A DNA stretch of 64,000 bases from Fusibacter ferrireducens (GTDB taxonomy: Bacteria; Bacillota; Clostridia; Peptostreptococcales; Acidaminobacteraceae), in NCBI RefSeq assembly GCF_015352425.1, contig NZ_JADKNH010000002.1, forward strand, positions 382,208 to 446,207. The letters run 5' to 3'. Each line of letters begins with the position of its first letter. The first letter of the stretch is position 1. Both the position numbers and the translations under genes were made by a program. This document shows, piece after piece, positions 9,605-17,070 of the stretch. The notes under the pieces are model-generated. The model searched no databases and was not told the origin of the DNA. It was given only the letters and a program-made list of their open reading frames with translations.

Positions 9605-10264
9605 TTAAAGTGTCATTTCTTTAAGTGTGCTGGATACGATGAACTCAGCCTCTGTGATATTTTGAATATCCTGAACAGATAATCCTGGGTAGACTTCACG
9701 TAAAATCAGCTGACCTGCATCTATATCAAAGACCGCTTTTTCTGTAATGATGGTCTTGACGCACCCCTTACCCGTCAGTGGTAGTTCACAATGTTTCTTA
9801 ATTTTAGAATTGCCCTTTTTATCAGTATGTTGCAAAGTTGCTATGATCTTTTTAGTGCCGTAAGTCAAATCCATGGCGCCTCCAATCCCAGGCCACCACA
9901 TGCCGTTGCGTTTAACTGCCCAGTTGGCAATATTGCCTTCTTGATCCACTTCAAGTGCCCCTAGGATAGTCACATCAATATAACCGTTTCTCATGGCGCC
10001 AAGCGAAGTCGCAAGCGACATACAGGCCCCGCCATTTAACAGTGTAACCGGTTCAGAACCCGCATTTGTAATATCTGAATTGCAAGTGTTATAGCTAGGG
10101 CGTGCACCAAATCCAAACGCACCATTTTCAGTGTGCATAATGAGTGTTACCGACTCAGGCAAGTAATTCACCGCTTGAGTGGGGATGCCAAATCCCAAAT
10201 TGGCAACTTGACCATCTTCTAATTCTTGCGCTGCTCTTCTGGCAATAATTTCACGAACGTCCAT
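9605..10264 (-). CDS. ctfB: CoA-transferase subunit B (AtoA/CtfB/ScoB type)
   Basis: A 219-residue beta subunit of a family I 3-oxoacid/butyrate-acetoacetate CoA-transferase. The catalytic glutamate is in IMHTENGAFGFG, and the family stretch NLGFGIPTQAVNYLP is intact. With subunit A it moves CoA between an acyl-CoA and a free acid in the cytosol. It overlaps the end of the A gene by 14 bp and has its own SD (GAAGGAGG), as is usual for this pair. Exact specificity (acetoacetate, butyrate or another 3-oxoacid) cannot be told from the sequence; the acyl-CoA dehydrogenase next door argues for a short-chain fermentation route. Confidence 0.92.
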   Translation of the reverse strand: MDVREIIARRAAQELEDGQVANLGFGIPTQAVNYLPESVTLIMHTENGAFGFGARPSYNTCNSDITNAGSEPVTLLNGGACMSLATSLGAMRNGYIDVTILGALEVDQEGNIANWAVKRNGMWWPGIGGAMDLTYGTKKIIATLQHTDKKGNSKIKKHCELPLTGKGCVKTIITEKAVFDIDAGQLILREVYPGLSVQDIQNITEAEFIVSSTLKEMTL

Positions 10265-11015
10265 TGATATCCTCCTTCACTAATTTTCCACGATCAAGCC
10301 AAACCGACTTGTACAGTTCATCTTGTTCATCTATTTTTTGGCCTTGGACGACAGCATTGACAAAAACGCCCGGACAACCAACCCGCTCTGGCGCTATTGT
10401 GCCCACTGGTACGATTTCATTGACTTCAGCGATTGTGTATTTCCCCGCCATGGCAATATCCATATTGTTATTGAGACTGGTCCCTCTAAATTCTAAATTG
10501 CCCATTGTATCTGCACGCCACGCTTTTACAATGGCAACTTCAGCTGTGAGAGCAGGTTCAATAAAACATTTAACCCCATTCACTTCAACCACTTCTTTGG
10601 GTTTTTCTAAATCTGGAAACAGCCCTTCTGCATCTAATATGCCGACGCCCACTGGCACGAGAACACCTCCAAGCCCCATGGCACCTGCTCTAACCTTCTC
10701 TATCCAAGTCCCCATTGGGAAAAATTCTTTTACCAACAGTTCGCCTGCCAAGTAAGCCTCTGTGGATTCAGCTGAAGTCCCCACATGTGTGGAAATCAGT
10801 TCCTTCACTTGTTTGTTCTTATACAGCATTGATTTTCCGAAACCACTCATCCCCGGTGTAACTGCGATTAAAGTTAAATCCTTAACGTTTCTCGCCACCA
10901 ACTTCTCAATAGAGACAAGGGGCGAACCCGCATCAATAAATCCACCTAACATAAGTCTTGTGCCATCTTTGACAACACTTAAAGCTTCTTCAATTGGCAT
11001 TACTTTTGATTTCAT
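10251..11015 (-). CDS. ctfA: CoA-transferase subunit A (AtoD/CtfA/ScoA type)
   Basis: A 254-residue alpha subunit partner of ctfB. Family features include DGTRLMLGGFIDAGSPLVSI near the N-terminus, which binds CoA, and EFFPMGTWIEKVRAGAMGLG. It is slightly longer than the typical 215-230 residues. The ATG at 11015 follows the SD GGAGGTG; a longer reading frame upstream runs through the promoter and is excluded. It is the first gene of the operon ctfA-ctfB-acd-hydrolase and lies 35 bp downstream of a sigma-54 promoter. Confidence 0.92.
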   Translation of the reverse strand: MKSKVMPIEEALSVVKDGTRLMLGGFIDAGSPLVSIEKLVARNVKDLTLIAVTPGMSGFGKSMLYKNKQVKELISTHVGTSAESTEAYLAGELLVKEFFPMGTWIEKVRAGAMGLGGVLVPVGVGILDAEGLFPDLEKPKEVVEVNGVKCFIEPALTAEVAIVKAWRADTMGNLEFRGTSLNNNMDIAMAGKYTIAEVNEIVPVGTIAPERVGCPGVFVNAVVQGQKIDEQDELYKSVWLDRGKLVKEDINGRS

Positions 11016-11049
11016 ATAGCACCTCCATTCAGTCTTGCCATTATCAAAT

Positions 11050-11066
11050 TGCAATATGTATGCCAA
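11050..11066 (-). promoter_or_regulatory. Sigma-54 (-24/-12) promoter of the ctfAB operon
   Basis: Read on the - strand the site is TTGGCAT, five bases, then TTGCA, which matches the sigma-54 consensus TGGCAC-N5-TTGCA at all but one strongly conserved base. The GG and GC doublets are 12 bp apart (11063-11064 and 11051-11052), predicting transcription from about 11040. A palindrome ACACT-TTT-AGTGT at 11143-11155, about 80-90 bp upstream, is a plausible enhancer site for the activator encoded at 11303-12706; that role is inference. Confidence 0.85.
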
Positions 11067-11173
11067 AAGACATAAGGTCACTATAAGGCTCTTTTTTAGA
11101 CAAAAATCAGATTATCAAGATCTTTTTATGTTGCCACAGGGAACACTTTTAGTGTACAGTTGTTGCAAAAAGG

Positions 11174-11207
11174 AACAGACTTTAATCCATTTAGATTAAA
11201 GTCTGTT
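11174..11207 (-). terminator. Intrinsic terminator of the sigma-54 activator gene
   Basis: A 14-bp stem (AACAGACTTTAATC with its complement) and six-base loop is followed by CCTTTTT on the - strand. It separates the activator gene from the ctf promoter region. Confidence 0.7.
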
Positions 11208-11302
11208 TCGCACAACCTCTTCTCCCCTATGCTATAACGTATACTTCTGTAGACGACATCATGTAGCAAAGGATTGTTCAACTTTTGACACTCTAGCGCT
11301 TT

Positions 11303-12706
11303 TTACTTCAAAGCCATATTCAAGCGCTTCATTTTTTTATAGAGCACTGTTCGATTAATTTCAAGCAGTTCTGCCGCTTTTGTTTTGTTCCCATTGCATT
11401 TTATCAGTGCCATGGAGATCATTTGTTTTTCGGTATCCTCAATCAAATTATTTAGAGCAGTATTCAGATCATCTGTGGGGTTCGAATCATCATTTAAACG
11501 CATTGTAGGATGCAGAATTTGTGCATCGGCACCTGATTTATCCCACGGCACTTTAGTCAATTGATTCACATCTATGATGTCCTCTTGAATGAAGTTTGCC
11601 GCCTGTTCAATAAAATTTTCAAGTTGCCTAACATTCCCTGGCCAATGATAAGCCATAATTTTAGCCATGGACTCCGGTGTAAAACCTCTATGTGTCGTGC
11701 CAAGCTTTTGAGTAATCTTCACAAGAAGGCCTTCTGCATACCTCGGAATATCCGTCTTGATATCTCGAAGTGACGGCATATTGATTTCTAAAACTTTTAA
11801 ACGGTAATAAAGATCCTCACGAAAAGTACCCGCTTGAATCATTGCTTTAAGATCTCTATTAGTTGCCGCAATAATTCTAACATCCAGTTCAATAAAAGTG
11901 TTGCTCCCCACCCTTTCTATTCTTCGGTCCTGTATGGCTTGAAGCATTTTAGCTTGCATATAGAGCGGCATATCTCCAATTTCATCTAGAAAGAGCGTCC
12001 CACCATTTGCCGCTTCAAACTTGCCCGGTTTGCCTTCTCTATTGGCTCCGGTAAAAGCACCTGGGGCATAACCAAAGAGCTCCGATTCCAAAAGATTTTC
12101 AGGAATTGCGGCACAGTTGACCTTTACAAAAGGCGCATGACTTCTTGAAGAACGATTGTGAATGGCTTCCACCATGATGGTTTTACCTGTGCCGCTTTCT
12201 CCAGTGACCAATAAATTTGAAATAGACCGAGATGCTTTTCTCGCCATTTTTTTAACGAGTAGCATGGGTTCTGTCTCACCTATAATATCCATACAAGTGT
12301 GAAGCTTACCATCTGTTAGACTCAGTTTTCTTGGCAGTATGCGTTCTGCAAACTGATTTGCCGCTTCCATAGTTGGAAAAGCAGTTCTCAAAATAGAGCC
12401 CATCCATTTTGCTTCAACATAAAAGGGCGTTTTATGAACAACGATCTGGTGACACCCTATGGTTAACGTTTTGCCCCATTGTGCTTTGGCACTTTTGAAA
12501 TGCAATTCAAAAGTGCACTGAGGCATGAGTGTTTCTATGGAACTTCCTTCTATTTCGGGAGCAGGCTTTTCCAAAATGCGTTCAAAATATGAATTGCAAA
12601 ACAGAATCTCACCTGTAATGCTCACCACCATAATGCCCTCATGACTATTTTCAACCATGTTTGATATCAAGTTTAGCACTATATTTTCTCTACTGATTTC
12701 ACACAT
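11303..12706 (-). CDS. Sigma-54-dependent transcriptional activator, PAS-AAA-Fis
   Basis: A 467-residue enhancer-binding protein that remodels RNA polymerase-sigma-54. Residues about 15-60 look like a PAS sensor (HEGIMVVSITGEILFCNSYF). The central AAA+ domain has Walker A (TGESGTGKT), the sigma-54 contact loop GAFTGA, and Walker B (GGTLFLDEIGDM). The C-terminal Fis-type helix-turn-helix is GNKTKAAELLEINRTVLYKK. There is no receiver domain, so it probably senses a small molecule through the PAS region. It lies directly upstream of, and in the same direction as, the sigma-54 promoter at 11050-11066, making the ctfAB operon its obvious target. Confidence 0.93.
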   Translation of the reverse strand: MCEISRENIVLNLISNMVENSHEGIMVVSITGEILFCNSYFERILEKPAPEIEGSSIETLMPQCTFELHFKSAKAQWGKTLTIGCHQIVVHKTPFYVEAKWMGSILRTAFPTMEAANQFAERILPRKLSLTDGKLHTCMDIIGETEPMLLVKKMARKASRSISNLLVTGESGTGKTIMVEAIHNRSSRSHAPFVKVNCAAIPENLLESELFGYAPGAFTGANREGKPGKFEAANGGTLFLDEIGDMPLYMQAKMLQAIQDRRIERVGSNTFIELDVRIIAATNRDLKAMIQAGTFREDLYYRLKVLEINMPSLRDIKTDIPRYAEGLLVKITQKLGTTHRGFTPESMAKIMAYHWPGNVRQLENFIEQAANFIQEDIIDVNQLTKVPWDKSGADAQILHPTMRLNDDSNPTDDLNTALNNLIEDTEKQMISMALIKCNGNKTKAAELLEINRTVLYKKMKRLNMALK

Positions 12707-12957
12707 TAGCTCTCTCCAAATATATAGATTCCATCCATTAAAGGTTTGTGGTTACTTTTAATTTACTGTTTTTAGAATAATCTGTAAAGTCTTATTACAT
12801 CACCAGCAAAAAAATCTTTACGCAAAACTCCGAATTCTGCGCCTGAAAATTTATAAGCGGATGAAATCAGTGATGTGACAATACTCGGATTTAAAAATTT
12901 ATGTCTTCCGAAAATATGAGATATATCATTTTTTTTTTATTTAATTTGCGTTAAACT

Positions 12958-13632
12958 TTGATCAGAATAAACTTTAAGAAAGAAGGTGGTTTTATCCATT
13001 ACATTGCCAGACTATTCAAATCATATCTATTTTATACCACATCTGCTTTTGGGATCAGTCTAACCATAAAAGCCAACGTTGGAGTGAGTAGCTTTAACTC
13101 CATGAACATTGCCATAGCCAATGCCGCTGACATTAAGGTGGGCACCATTACGACTTTTATCAATATGGCCTTTTTATTGGGTTTCATGATCTTGACGCAT
13201 TTTACACTGAGGAAAAAATATATGATCCAAACGCTCTCGGTCATTTTATTTGGCATGCTCATTAATTGCTTCACCTATACGGTTCTGAAAGACTTAATAG
13301 TGGAAAATTATGTATTGCGGCTCTTGCTCATTAGTCTTGGGACAACCATTGGCGGGTTATCCGTGGGCATGATTATCAGTTATGATGCCATTACTTTCCC
13401 AATTGAAAGTTTTTGCCTTGCCATTGCTGAGCGAACCAAGTTTACCTTTGTCAAATTGAGATATTTTATCGATATTTTTTCAGTTACCATTTCACTGATT
13501 GTATCCTTTTCTTTTGCACTCCCGCTTTATGTTCGAGAAGGTACAGTCATCAGTCTCCTCATCTTATCTGCTGCCATGAACTTTTCGAAAGAGCTGTACA
13601 GTCGATATACACTTGGAAAGGTGACAACCTAA
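12958..13632 (+). CDS. YczE/YitT-like integral membrane protein
   Basis: A membrane protein of up to 224 residues with five or six hydrophobic segments, resembling the YczE/YyaS/YitT family of unknown function. The family phrase is GISLTIKANVGVSSFNSMNI. The start is uncertain: the first in-frame initiator is TTG at 12958 without a good SD, whereas a clear SD (AGAAGGTGG, 12981-12989) is followed four bases later by the in-frame codon ATC (12994), and the conserved part of the family starts about there. Either the TTG is used weakly or a rare ATC/ATT start is used. It stands alone, divergent from the sigma-54 activator. Confidence 0.7.
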   Translation: MIRINFKKEGGFIHYIARLFKSYLFYTTSAFGISLTIKANVGVSSFNSMNIAIANAADIKVGTITTFINMAFLLGFMILTHFTLRKKYMIQTLSVILFGMLINCFTYTVLKDLIVENYVLRLLLISLGTTIGGLSVGMIISYDAITFPIESFCLAIAERTKFTFVKLRYFIDIFSVTISLIVSFSFALPLYVREGTVISLLILSAAMNFSKELYSRYTLGKVTT

Positions 13633-13721
13633 ACTGTGATGACAGGCCTGACCCGTTCTCATCCTACTGATTATAGATGACCTCACATGCCGTCCCTAAT
13701 CTCGAAAAATACGAATGATTT

Positions 13722-13768
13722 AAAATACCATTCAATTATCTTTTGCTCTGATAACTGAATGGTATTTT
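13722..13768. terminator. Bidirectional terminator between convergent genes
   Basis: The arms AAAATACCATTCA and TGAATGGTATTTT form a 13-bp stem with A/T tails on both sides, between the YczE-like gene and the permease gene that converge here. Confidence 0.7.
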
Positions 13769-13813
13769 ATGTTTCTAAACGGTATTTTATGCTTTTAAAC
13801 TAAAAAGACAGTC

Positions 13814-14560
13814 TTATTCTAAACTGAGTTGCATCTCTATTGCTTTTACAGGACATCTATCAGCGACGTTATTAAGGCTTTGAACGAAGTCGTTGTCAGT
13901 CAACTTAGTGTCAATTTCGTCAAGCAACGACGTGATCAACACCTTTCCATTATATTCAAAGAGTTCTGGCATTGCTTTTACGCAGAGCATACATTTGACA
14001 CAAGTTCGCTCGTTAATTTGAATCTTTTTAGATACGACGCGCTCATTTTCTTGGCTTTTTATATGCTCAAGAACCTCTTGTTTGGATACAAATCGCTTTG
14101 CAAGTCTCCCCATGACTACAATTGCAATTACCGTACAAGCCCATCTTATACTCATGAATTTAAACCCTAAAAATTTAGCCTCATTGGCCAACATTGGCAC
14201 TTTAACAACAGCCCAAGCACTGATTATAATCACAATATTTTCTATACTGGTACCCTTTTTTATGAGCGACAGGCTTATGGGGAAAGCGGCATAGATCGGA
14301 CCAGCTGAGATACTCCCGAGTATTATACTCATCACATTTCCTTTTAAGCCCGATGATTCTCCAAGATGTTGCTCTATAAAGGGCTTAGGCACCCAAACCT
14401 CTATGAGCGCTGTCAAAACAAGAATCACTGGCATAATCTCAAGCATTTCCTTGATATAGTACCATGTGTTAAACAGGGATTCTTGTCCTTTTGCAGGAAA
14501 TAATACAAATAGGCTCACATATAAAATAGCAACGCCTATTAACACTCTAAATTTTTTCAT
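13814..14560 (-). CDS. Permease half with C-terminal ferredoxin domain
   Basis: A 248-residue fusion. Residues about 1-165 are a membrane part with four to five segments and the motif VILGSISAGPIYAAFPISLS, as in the DUF318/YraQ-type permease family. Residues about 180-240 form a single-cluster ferredoxin: C-V-K-C-M-L-C followed about 45 residues later by RCPVKAIEM, so four cysteines for one 4Fe-4S cluster are present. The start overlaps the stop of the preceding permease gene by 4 bp, so the two are translationally coupled and probably form one transporter. A redox-sensing or electron-coupled export role is plausible but unproven; the substrate is unknown. Confidence 0.75.
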   Translation of the reverse strand: MKKFRVLIGVAILYVSLFVLFPAKGQESLFNTWYYIKEMLEIMPVILVLTALIEVWVPKPFIEQHLGESSGLKGNVMSIILGSISAGPIYAAFPISLSLIKKGTSIENIVIIISAWAVVKVPMLANEAKFLGFKFMSIRWACTVIAIVVMGRLAKRFVSKQEVLEHIKSQENERVVSKKIQINERTCVKCMLCVKAMPELFEYNGKVLITSLLDEIDTKLTDNDFVQSLNNVADRCPVKAIEMQLSLE

Positions 14561-15033
14561 CTTAAAATCACCCCCATTGAAAATGCAATAATAATGGCAA
14601 ATACAAAACTCAAACCGTTTCGTACTAATGTAAATTTGAGTCCAAAAGCTTCTTTTTCAATGGGAAAAGTTGCAATTCCCACCATTGTTAAAGTGGTTAA
14701 AAAAGCAATCGCCGGAAGCACACTTGCACCGAGTTTGAGAAAAGAGGCCACCAGTGGAAAGGCCACAAATGCGGGAATAATGGTTACACTGCCAAGCAAT
14801 GCACCAGCAACGGTGGAGAACAACTGATTTGAAGAACCCAGTACGCCTTTAATCAACTCGGGTGGCAACATACTGAGCATGAAACCGATTAGAAATAAAA
14901 TACCCACAATTTGAATGAGCATATTTTTAATCATTTTAGATGCCATGCCAAGTGCACTCTTTGTCTCTAAAGGCTTTTTATAAAGCGAAAAAAGTAATGC
15001 GATTAAACTTACACTCCATAATCCTACTGTCAT
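14557..15033 (-). CDS. Permease, N-terminal half
   Basis: A 158-residue membrane protein with four or five hydrophobic segments. The phrase LLGSVTIIPAFVAFPLVASF parallels the GSISAGPIYAAFP motif of the next protein, so the two are homologous halves of a YraQ/DUF318-type permease split into two genes. The SD GAGGTG precedes the ATG at 15033. The operon is divergent from the Crp/Fnr gene at 15139 and shares a 105-bp control region with a perfect inverted repeat. Confidence 0.72.
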   Translation of the reverse strand: MTVGLWSVSLIALLFSLYKKPLETKSALGMASKMIKNMLIQIVGILFLIGFMLSMLPPELIKGVLGSSNQLFSTVAGALLGSVTIIPAFVAFPLVASFLKLGASVLPAIAFLTTLTMVGIATFPIEKEAFGLKFTLVRNGLSFVFAIIIAFSMGVILR

Positions 15034-15094
15034 ATCGACACCTCACTTTAATATTGATTACTTATTAAAACAATCATATACTATACTTAAAAAG

Positions 15095-15120
15095 AAAAGT
15101 GTTACCTATGATACACTTTT
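15095..15120. promoter_or_regulatory. Inverted repeat, probable Crp/Fnr-family operator
   Basis: The perfect arms AAAAGTGT and ACACTTTT are separated by 10 bp, in the divergent control region between the permease operon and the Crp/Fnr regulator gene. Position and symmetry suggest an autoregulatory operator acting on both sides. The half-site differs from the E. coli CRP (TGTGA) and FNR (TTGAT) half-sites. Confidence 0.6.
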
Positions 15121-15138
15121 GAGCAAGGGGGAATTTAT

Positions 15139-15795
15139 ATGAAAAAAGCTTATCTTGATGTCCTTAAATCGTCTGATCTCTTCGGTGACTTTAGCACCGC
15201 TCAACTTGAAAGCATTATGAAAAAGGATCACGTTTCCATCAAAAGTTTCAACCCCCAAAATATAATTCACCTAGAACTTGAAACCTGTACGCACCTAGAT
15301 TTTATACTTGAAGGAAAAGTCATTATTCAGCAGATCGACATCAATGGCAACTTACTTACAATGACTGAATTCTCTGCTGGAGATAACATTGGGGGCAACG
15401 TCTTATTCTCACAGGCCAATTTTTACCCGATGACGATCATAGCCTTAACCGATGTCGTCATTATGCAGTTTTCTAAAGCCCTAGTGCTTAAGTTCTGTCA
15501 AACCAATCAAAATTTTTTAGAAAATTTTCTCATGAGCCTATCCGATAAATCTTTTATTTTGACTCAAAAAATTAAGGTACTCTCAACGAAAAGCATCAGA
15601 GAAATGTGTCTTGATTTTATTGAAAGTGAATATAAAAGACAAAACCAAAATCCAATTATTTTACCCCTTAGTAAAAAAGCACTTTCAGAAAAGCTCGGTA
15701 TCCAACGCACCTCTTTATCAAGAGTTCTGACACAATTACAGAGTGAAGGCTATATAGAATACAGTGGACGGTCTATTAGGATTTTAAAAAAATGA
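15139..15795 (+). CDS. Crp/Fnr-family transcriptional regulator
   Basis: A 218-residue regulator with an N-terminal cyclic-nucleotide-binding-like beta barrel (LEGKVIIQQIDINGNLLTMT, then the GDNIGG turn) and a C-terminal winged helix (SKKALSEKLGIQRTSLSRVL). The N-terminal cysteine cluster of Fnr is missing; only isolated cysteines are seen, so a different effector is likely. SD AAGGGGG precedes the ATG at 15139. It is divergent from the permease-ferredoxin operon, which is its likely target. It resembles clostridial Crp/Fnr proteins that control heavy-metal or redox-stress transporters; that parallel is inference. Confidence 0.88.
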   Translation: MKKAYLDVLKSSDLFGDFSTAQLESIMKKDHVSIKSFNPQNIIHLELETCTHLDFILEGKVIIQQIDINGNLLTMTEFSAGDNIGGNVLFSQANFYPMTIIALTDVVIMQFSKALVLKFCQTNQNFLENFLMSLSDKSFILTQKIKVLSTKSIREMCLDFIESEYKRQNQNPIILPLSKKALSEKLGIQRTSLSRVLTQLQSEGYIEYSGRSIRILKK

Positions 15796-15811
15796 TGTTG
15801 TATATGTAAAA

Positions 15812-15859
15812 AAAGCCATTTAAAAAAGGCAATTTCTTTAACCTTTAGTAAATGGCTTT
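15812..15859 (-). terminator. Terminator overlapping the end of the QueG-like gene
   Basis: The arms AAAGCCATTTA (15812-15822) and TAAATGGCTTT (15849-15859) form a hairpin followed by a run of T residues on the - strand. The upstream arm of the leftward transcript lies inside the last codons of the gene ending at 15838, so coding and terminator sequence overlap. It may also stop the converging crp transcript. Confidence 0.65.
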
Positions 15860-16668
15860 GGTATTTTAGCTTCACAGGGTATCCCAACTTGGCATTTGCC
15901 ACAACCATATCGGGGTTTATATTTTTCTTCTATCTGATCCACGTAATCAGAACATAAAATATGGTCTTTTCCTGTTTGAATATCAATTGCATCCACAGGA
16001 CACTTTTTAATACAAGCACCGCACAGAGTGCAATATTCATAAATATCCTTATAAGCTCTTTGAGTTTTCTCTAAATTTAAATTGGTAACGATACTGCCAA
16101 ATCTGCCTGCCATCCCCTTTTCTGTAATGAGTCCTTTAGAAAGGCCAAAAGTTCCAAGCCCACAAACAAATGCCGCATGTCTTTCCGACCAATTGCTTGA
16201 AAAAGGCGTTATAGAGGCTTCAAAATTCTTAAAAATCTTAAATTGCTCGTCCAAAGAGGGGATTCTACTGATATACCCTTCGGATTCAATTTTATGATTT
16301 AAATATTCACACAACTTACGAACGGCAAGTTGCCCTTCGATGCGTCCGTGCAACCAAGCCTCTGACGGGAACAATTTATCCACTCTATTACTTTCTCTTA
16401 CGGCTTTCGTAAAGGGTAAGAAAAATGATATAACCGTTTTTGCCTCAGGCAACCACTCCTTAGGGGACATAAAGGATTCACCGATCACCGAGGGCCCTTT
16501 AAATGATGAAAAGTAGGCATCTTCTGCATCACCAAATGCAAAAATAGGTTCTTCAAAGATTTTTAATCCCACTACTTTTTCAGAAATCGCAATCTCACTT
16601 GTAATGTAATTGGCTTCTGTCTGCTCCATAAATTGCCGAGCTTCTCTGATCAAGGCCTCTTTATTCAT
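15838..16668 (-). CDS. QueG-like 4Fe-4S protein (epoxyqueuosine reductase family)
   Basis: A 276-residue cytosolic iron-sulfur protein related to epoxyqueuosine reductase QueG but shorter than the usual 310-380 residues. It has two cysteine clusters: CTLCGACIKKCP, a bacterial ferredoxin motif, and a C-terminal CGKCQVGIPC. The conserved family stretch GLGTFGLSKGLITEKG is present. The C-terminal HEAT repeats of full QueG are absent. Many clostridial genomes encode such QueG-like paralogs of unknown role, so I do not assign tRNA modification. It is the last gene of the leftward unit after the M20 peptidase, YfcC transporter and EutS/EutP-like gene. Confidence 0.75.
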   Translation of the reverse strand: MNKEALIREARQFMEQTEANYITSEIAISEKVVGLKIFEEPIFAFGDAEDAYFSSFKGPSVIGESFMSPKEWLPEAKTVISFFLPFTKAVRESNRVDKLFPSEAWLHGRIEGQLAVRKLCEYLNHKIESEGYISRIPSLDEQFKIFKNFEASITPFSSNWSERHAAFVCGLGTFGLSKGLITEKGMAGRFGSIVTNLNLEKTQRAYKDIYEYCTLCGACIKKCPVDAIDIQTGKDHILCSDYVDQIEEKYKPRYGCGKCQVGIPCEAKIPKPFTKG

Positions 16669-16704
16669 ATTTTATTCTCCACCTATTCATCCAATCTCCT
16701 GCTT

Positions 16705-17052
16705 TTAAAATTGGTCTTCATCCCATGCCAATACATCTTCCGGCTCTCTTAAGTGCTCAAAAATCTGCCATAAACCTTCACCAGTGTAAGCACTCACTTT
16801 ATAGATTATATCACAACCAGAAAGTTTAAGCCATTCTTCATCCATTTCGGGATTGGAATCTGGTAGATCTACCTGTGTTACGATACCGACGACTTCTCGA
16901 TTGACACGAGGCGTCAAATTGGGCGGATATAGTGAGTACACATCCGTAGCACTGATTAAAAGGCCCGCCACATCCGCTTCATAGGTGTAGAGCGCAAGTG
17001 CTTGTGCCAATGTCACCTGTCTTCCTAGTACCGTTTCTTGTATAATTCTCAT
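16705..17052 (-). pseudogene. EutS/EutP deletion chimera (microcompartment gene remnant)
   Basis: A 115-residue reading frame. Residues 2-16 (RIIQETVLGRQVTLA) match the conserved start of the microcompartment shell protein EutS/PduU (RIIQEFVPGKQVTLA in E. coli EutS). From about residue 15 on, ALALYTYEADVAGLLIS, YSLYPPN, VVGIVTQVDLP and GEGLWQIFEHLREPEDV match the C-terminal two-thirds of EutP/PduV. The EutP P-loop is absent. Because eutS and eutP are neighbours in ethanolamine operons, this looks like an in-frame deletion joining the start of eutS to the end of eutP. An out-of-frame ATG at 17066 reading MQKNG then stop may be a relic of the original start. SD is weak. It lies 18 bp after the YfcC gene; no other microcompartment gene is nearby. 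Confidence 0.65.
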
Positions 17053-17070
17053 CCATTTTTCTGCATCAAT

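Noticed and set aside
10264..11019. Long + strand frames opposite ctfA
   Set aside because: They are shadows of the well-supported - strand gene; no SD, no similarity, and the protein composition is Pro/Ser/Thr-rich as expected for antisense frames.
15838..16668. True queG (epoxyqueuosine reductase) assignment
   Set aside because: Too short, lacks the C-terminal repeats, and similar clostridial paralogs have no shown role in queuosine synthesis, so only a family name is given.
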